Below are positions 62,451 through 64,000 of a DNA stretch of 64,000 nt, in pieces (position 1 is the stretch's first letter; each line of letters starts with the position of its first letter). Origin of the DNA: CBDANO01 sp965197665 (lineage in GTDB: Bacteria; Chloroflexota; Dehalococcoidia; Lucifugimonadales; UBA3495); contig CBDANO010000004.1 in assembly GCA_965197665.1 (NCBI GenBank), positions 248,001-312,000 on the forward strand, written 5' to 3'. The position numbers and the translations under genes are program-made. A model generated the notes under the pieces. That model did no database searches and was not told the DNA's origin. It worked only from the letters and a program-made list of their open reading frames with translations.

Positions 62451-62519
62451 CCAAGGATTCAGAAACGGGGTACCCCTATATAGGCGTCGGGGACCAAGGA
62501 TTCAAAATCGGGATACCCC
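62451..62519 (+). repeat. Direct repeat, 26-bp unit, period 43
   Basis: CCAAGGATTCAGAAACGGGG (62451) and CCAAGGATTCAAAATCGGGA (62494), each followed by TACCCC. Part of a 290-bp gap with no gene. Confidence 0.7.
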
Positions 62520-62555
62520 GGCGGTTGGGCCCCGGTAGGCGCGGCATAGTCCGCA

Positions 62556-62718
62556 GACCGGTCACCGTCCCGGGCTTGGGCGTCCTAGTAATTATGAACA
62601 GGAGCCTGCCAGTGACCTTTCAGCACCTTCTCTATGACCGGTCACCGTCCCGGGCCTGAGCACCCCAGTAATTATAAACAGGAGCCTGCCAGTGACCTTT
62701 CAGCACCTTCTCTATGAT
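62556..62718 (+). repeat. 80-bp direct duplication covering the start of the enoyl-CoA hydratase gene
   Basis: 62556-62635 is repeated at 62636-62718 with only a few changes. Each copy includes GACCGGTCACCGTCCCGGGC, an AGGAGC ribosome site, a GTG and the first eight codons of the hydratase. In copy 1 the GTG at 62612 opens a 15-codon frame (MTFQHLLYDRSPSRA) ending at a TGA at 62657. Confidence 0.88.
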
Positions 62719-63513
62719 AGGAAAGACGCGGTCTGCTACCTGACCCTGAACCGGCCGGAGAAGTTGAACGCCCTCAACCCGTTGTTGATGGCTGAATTGC
62801 GGGAGGCCCTGAGCGCCGTTGAAGCCGACCCGGAGATTCACGTGGTGATCTTGACCGGCGCGGGGCGGGCATTTTCCGCGGGATTCGACATTGGGAGAGA
62901 TCCCGGAGAGCCGGACTTGCACGAGGTGCCCGCCGATACCCGGCGCGAACACCTCAAAAGCCACATCGACACTTTCATGATGGTGTGGAATCTGAGTAAG
63001 CCGGTCATCGCCGCGGTCAACGGGTTCGCGTTGGCGGGGGCCTGTGAACTGGTACAGGTATGTGACATCAAGATCGCGTCGGAGAGAGCGGTCTTGGGCG
63101 AGCCGGAAATCCGCGCCGGATTGGGGCCGCCCTTCTTGATCACCCCTTTTAGCGTAGGCCCGATGAAGGCCAAGGAGTTGCTGCTGACCGGCGACACCAT
63201 AGACGCCCACACCGCCGAGCGGCTGGGAATGGTAAACCGGGTTGTGGCACACGATGAACTGATGGCCGAATGCGAGCGGACCGCTCGTAAGATTTGCTTG
63301 ATGGCCCAGGTAGGAGTAAAAATGACCAAGCGGGCCGTCAACCGGGCGTTGGAAGGGATGGGGTTCTTGGCGACCATCGAGCACAATCTGGAGCTCATGG
63401 TGCACTTCGAGACCAGTTCCAGCCCGGAGATCGAGGAGTTCAACGAGGTCCGCAGGGAAAAGGGGCTGCGGGGGGCCTTGGACTGGCGGGACGCCCGCTT
63501 CCGGGACCTTTAA
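62692..63513 (+). CDS. Enoyl-CoA hydratase/isomerase (crotonase) family protein
   Basis: A 273-residue crotonase. The oxyanion-hole segment AFSAGFDIG and the catalytic Glu pair E119 (GACELVQVCDI) and E139 (LGEPEI), 20 residues apart as in hydratases, are present. It hydrates 2-enoyl-CoA in acyl-CoA oxidation. GTG start with AGGAG upstream. Its stop shares the TTAA with the stop of the convergent gene. The promoter and start region is duplicated directly upstream. Confidence 0.92.
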   Translation: MTFQHLLYDRKDAVCYLTLNRPEKLNALNPLLMAELREALSAVEADPEIHVVILTGAGRAFSAGFDIGRDPGEPDLHEVPADTRREHLKSHIDTFMMVWNLSKPVIAAVNGFALAGACELVQVCDIKIASERAVLGEPEIRAGLGPPFLITPFSVGPMKAKELLLTGDTIDAHTAERLGMVNRVVAHDELMAECERTARKICLMAQVGVKMTKRAVNRALEGMGFLATIEHNLELMVHFETSSSPEIEEFNEVRREKGLRGALDWRDARFRDL

Positions 63514-64000
63514 CCGCCCCGCTTTACCTCCACTTTAGCCAGACCCTCCAGGAAATGAAGGATGGCGGAGTGGTCGGCTTCACTCTCGCCTTCGTTGACC
63601 AGCGCTGCCAGCATCTGTTGCAGCAGAGCGGTTACCGGCAGGGGCACGCTAAGCTCTTGGGCCGTCTGCAACACGTTTCGCAAGTCCTTTTGGTGAAGGC
63701 GGATACGGAACCCGGCCCGGAAGTTCCGGTCCAGCATCATCGGACCTTTGACTTCCATCACGGCGCTCCCGGCCAAGCCGCCGCGAATAGCGTTGAAGAC
63801 CTTCTCTGGGTCAACCCCCGCCCGTTGGGCTAGGACCAGAGCCTCGCTGAGGGCCTCGATGTTGGCCGCCACGATAATTTGGTTGGCCAGCTTGGCCACT
63901 CCCCCGGCCCCAATGCCGCCGGTCAACACCACGTTAGCCCCCATAGTCTTGAGCAGATCGTAGGACCGGTCGAAGACTTCCTGCTTCCCGCCTACCATGA
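63510..64000 (-). CDS. Beta-hydroxyacid dehydrogenase (3-hydroxyisobutyrate/tartronate semialdehyde reductase family), partial
   Basis: The C-terminal 160 or so residues of a 6-phosphogluconate-dehydrogenase-like enzyme; the N-terminal Rossmann half is beyond the window. GAGGVAKLANQIIVAANIEALSEALVLAQRAGVDPEKV contains the family's conserved Lys (GGVAKLANQ). LHQKDLRNVLQTAQELSVPLPVT is also typical. It oxidises a 3-hydroxyacid with NAD(P). Convergent with the crotonase. Confidence 0.88.
   Translation of the reverse strand, partial: MVGGKQEVFDRSYDLLKTMGANVVLTGGIGAGGVAKLANQIIVAANIEALSEALVLAQRAGVDPEKVFNAIRGGLAGSAVMEVKGPMMLDRNFRAGFRIRLHQKDLRNVLQTAQELSVPLPVTALLQQMLAALVNEGESEADHSAILHFLEGLAKVEVKRGG

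Overview
The window is high-GC DNA from a free-living, aerobic bacterium. The gene content points to the Chloroflexota, most likely a marine SAR202/Dehalococcoidia-type lineage. This is inference from family content: many CoA-linked catabolic enzymes, non-canonical thiolase/DUF35 sets, a luciferase-like oxidoreductase, DUF3179 and DUF1989 proteins, a caa3 oxidase and a giant BadF/DUF2229 activase. No rRNA, tRNA or CRISPR array was seen.

Layout. 1-2.8 kb: the 3' part of a modular surface protein (LRR, Fn3, cadherin, GLUG repeats). 3.0-4.4 kb: glutamine synthetase. 5.1-6.3 kb: three DsrE-like genes. 6.7-8.7 kb: ftsH. 8.8-11.2 kb: two Opp/Dpp-type ATPases plus a small gene, with no permease. 11.5-13.6 kb: hflK/hflC-like SPFH genes. 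14.1-16.8 kb: sucCD and a VOC protein. 17.0-19.7 kb: gatB, secG and a SAM hydroxide adenosyltransferase. 20.2-22.4 kb: E1 alpha/beta of a 2-oxoacid or acetoin dehydrogenase. 22.6-25.8 kb: an NHL propeller and a two-subunit B12 mutase that carries 2-hydroxyisobutyryl-CoA mutase residues. 25.9-27.6 kb: a DUF3179 lipoprotein interrupted by an in-frame UGA exactly at a conserved Cys. 27.7-30.1 kb: GlcG-like, polysaccharide deacetylase and DUF1989 genes. 30.2-31.7 kb: an IS3-family element abutting a macrodomain gene. 32.2-40.0 kb: amidase, molybdenum hydroxylase, epoxide hydrolase, BNR propeller and SDR. 40.3-46.7 kb: 2-hydroxyacyl-CoA dehydratase-like protein, its 1344-residue activase and a TetR regulator. 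47.2-53.7 kb: caa3 cytochrome oxidase and assembly genes. 54.0-54.7 kb: VapBC-type toxin-antitoxin pair with a palindromic operator. 54.8-64.0 kb: LLM oxidoreductase, membrane metallopeptidase, two thiolase-fold proteins with two DUF35 partners, cyclophilin lipoprotein, enoyl-CoA hydratase and a partial beta-hydroxyacid dehydrogenase.

How the genes fit together. Most of the window serves oxidation of organic acids and CoA thioesters: the B12 mutase, thiolase/DUF35 set, crotonase, SucCD, E1 pair, amidase and Mo-hydroxylase would feed carbon to the TCA cycle, and electrons would leave through the caa3 oxidase, whose subunit IV carries its own azurin-like copper domain. Intergenic space is rich in dispersed repeats: a family with a 38-bp palindrome (four full copies and one fragment), a 29-bp palindrome (three copies) and a roughly 137-bp element (two copies).

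The best candidates for something new are the probable selenocysteine DUF3179 lipoprotein with a bacterial SECIS-like hairpin (TGA at 26793), the 2-hydroxyisobutyryl-CoA mutase pair, the COX IV-cupredoxin fusion, thiolase-fold proteins lacking the usual Cys and His, and the palindromic repeat family.
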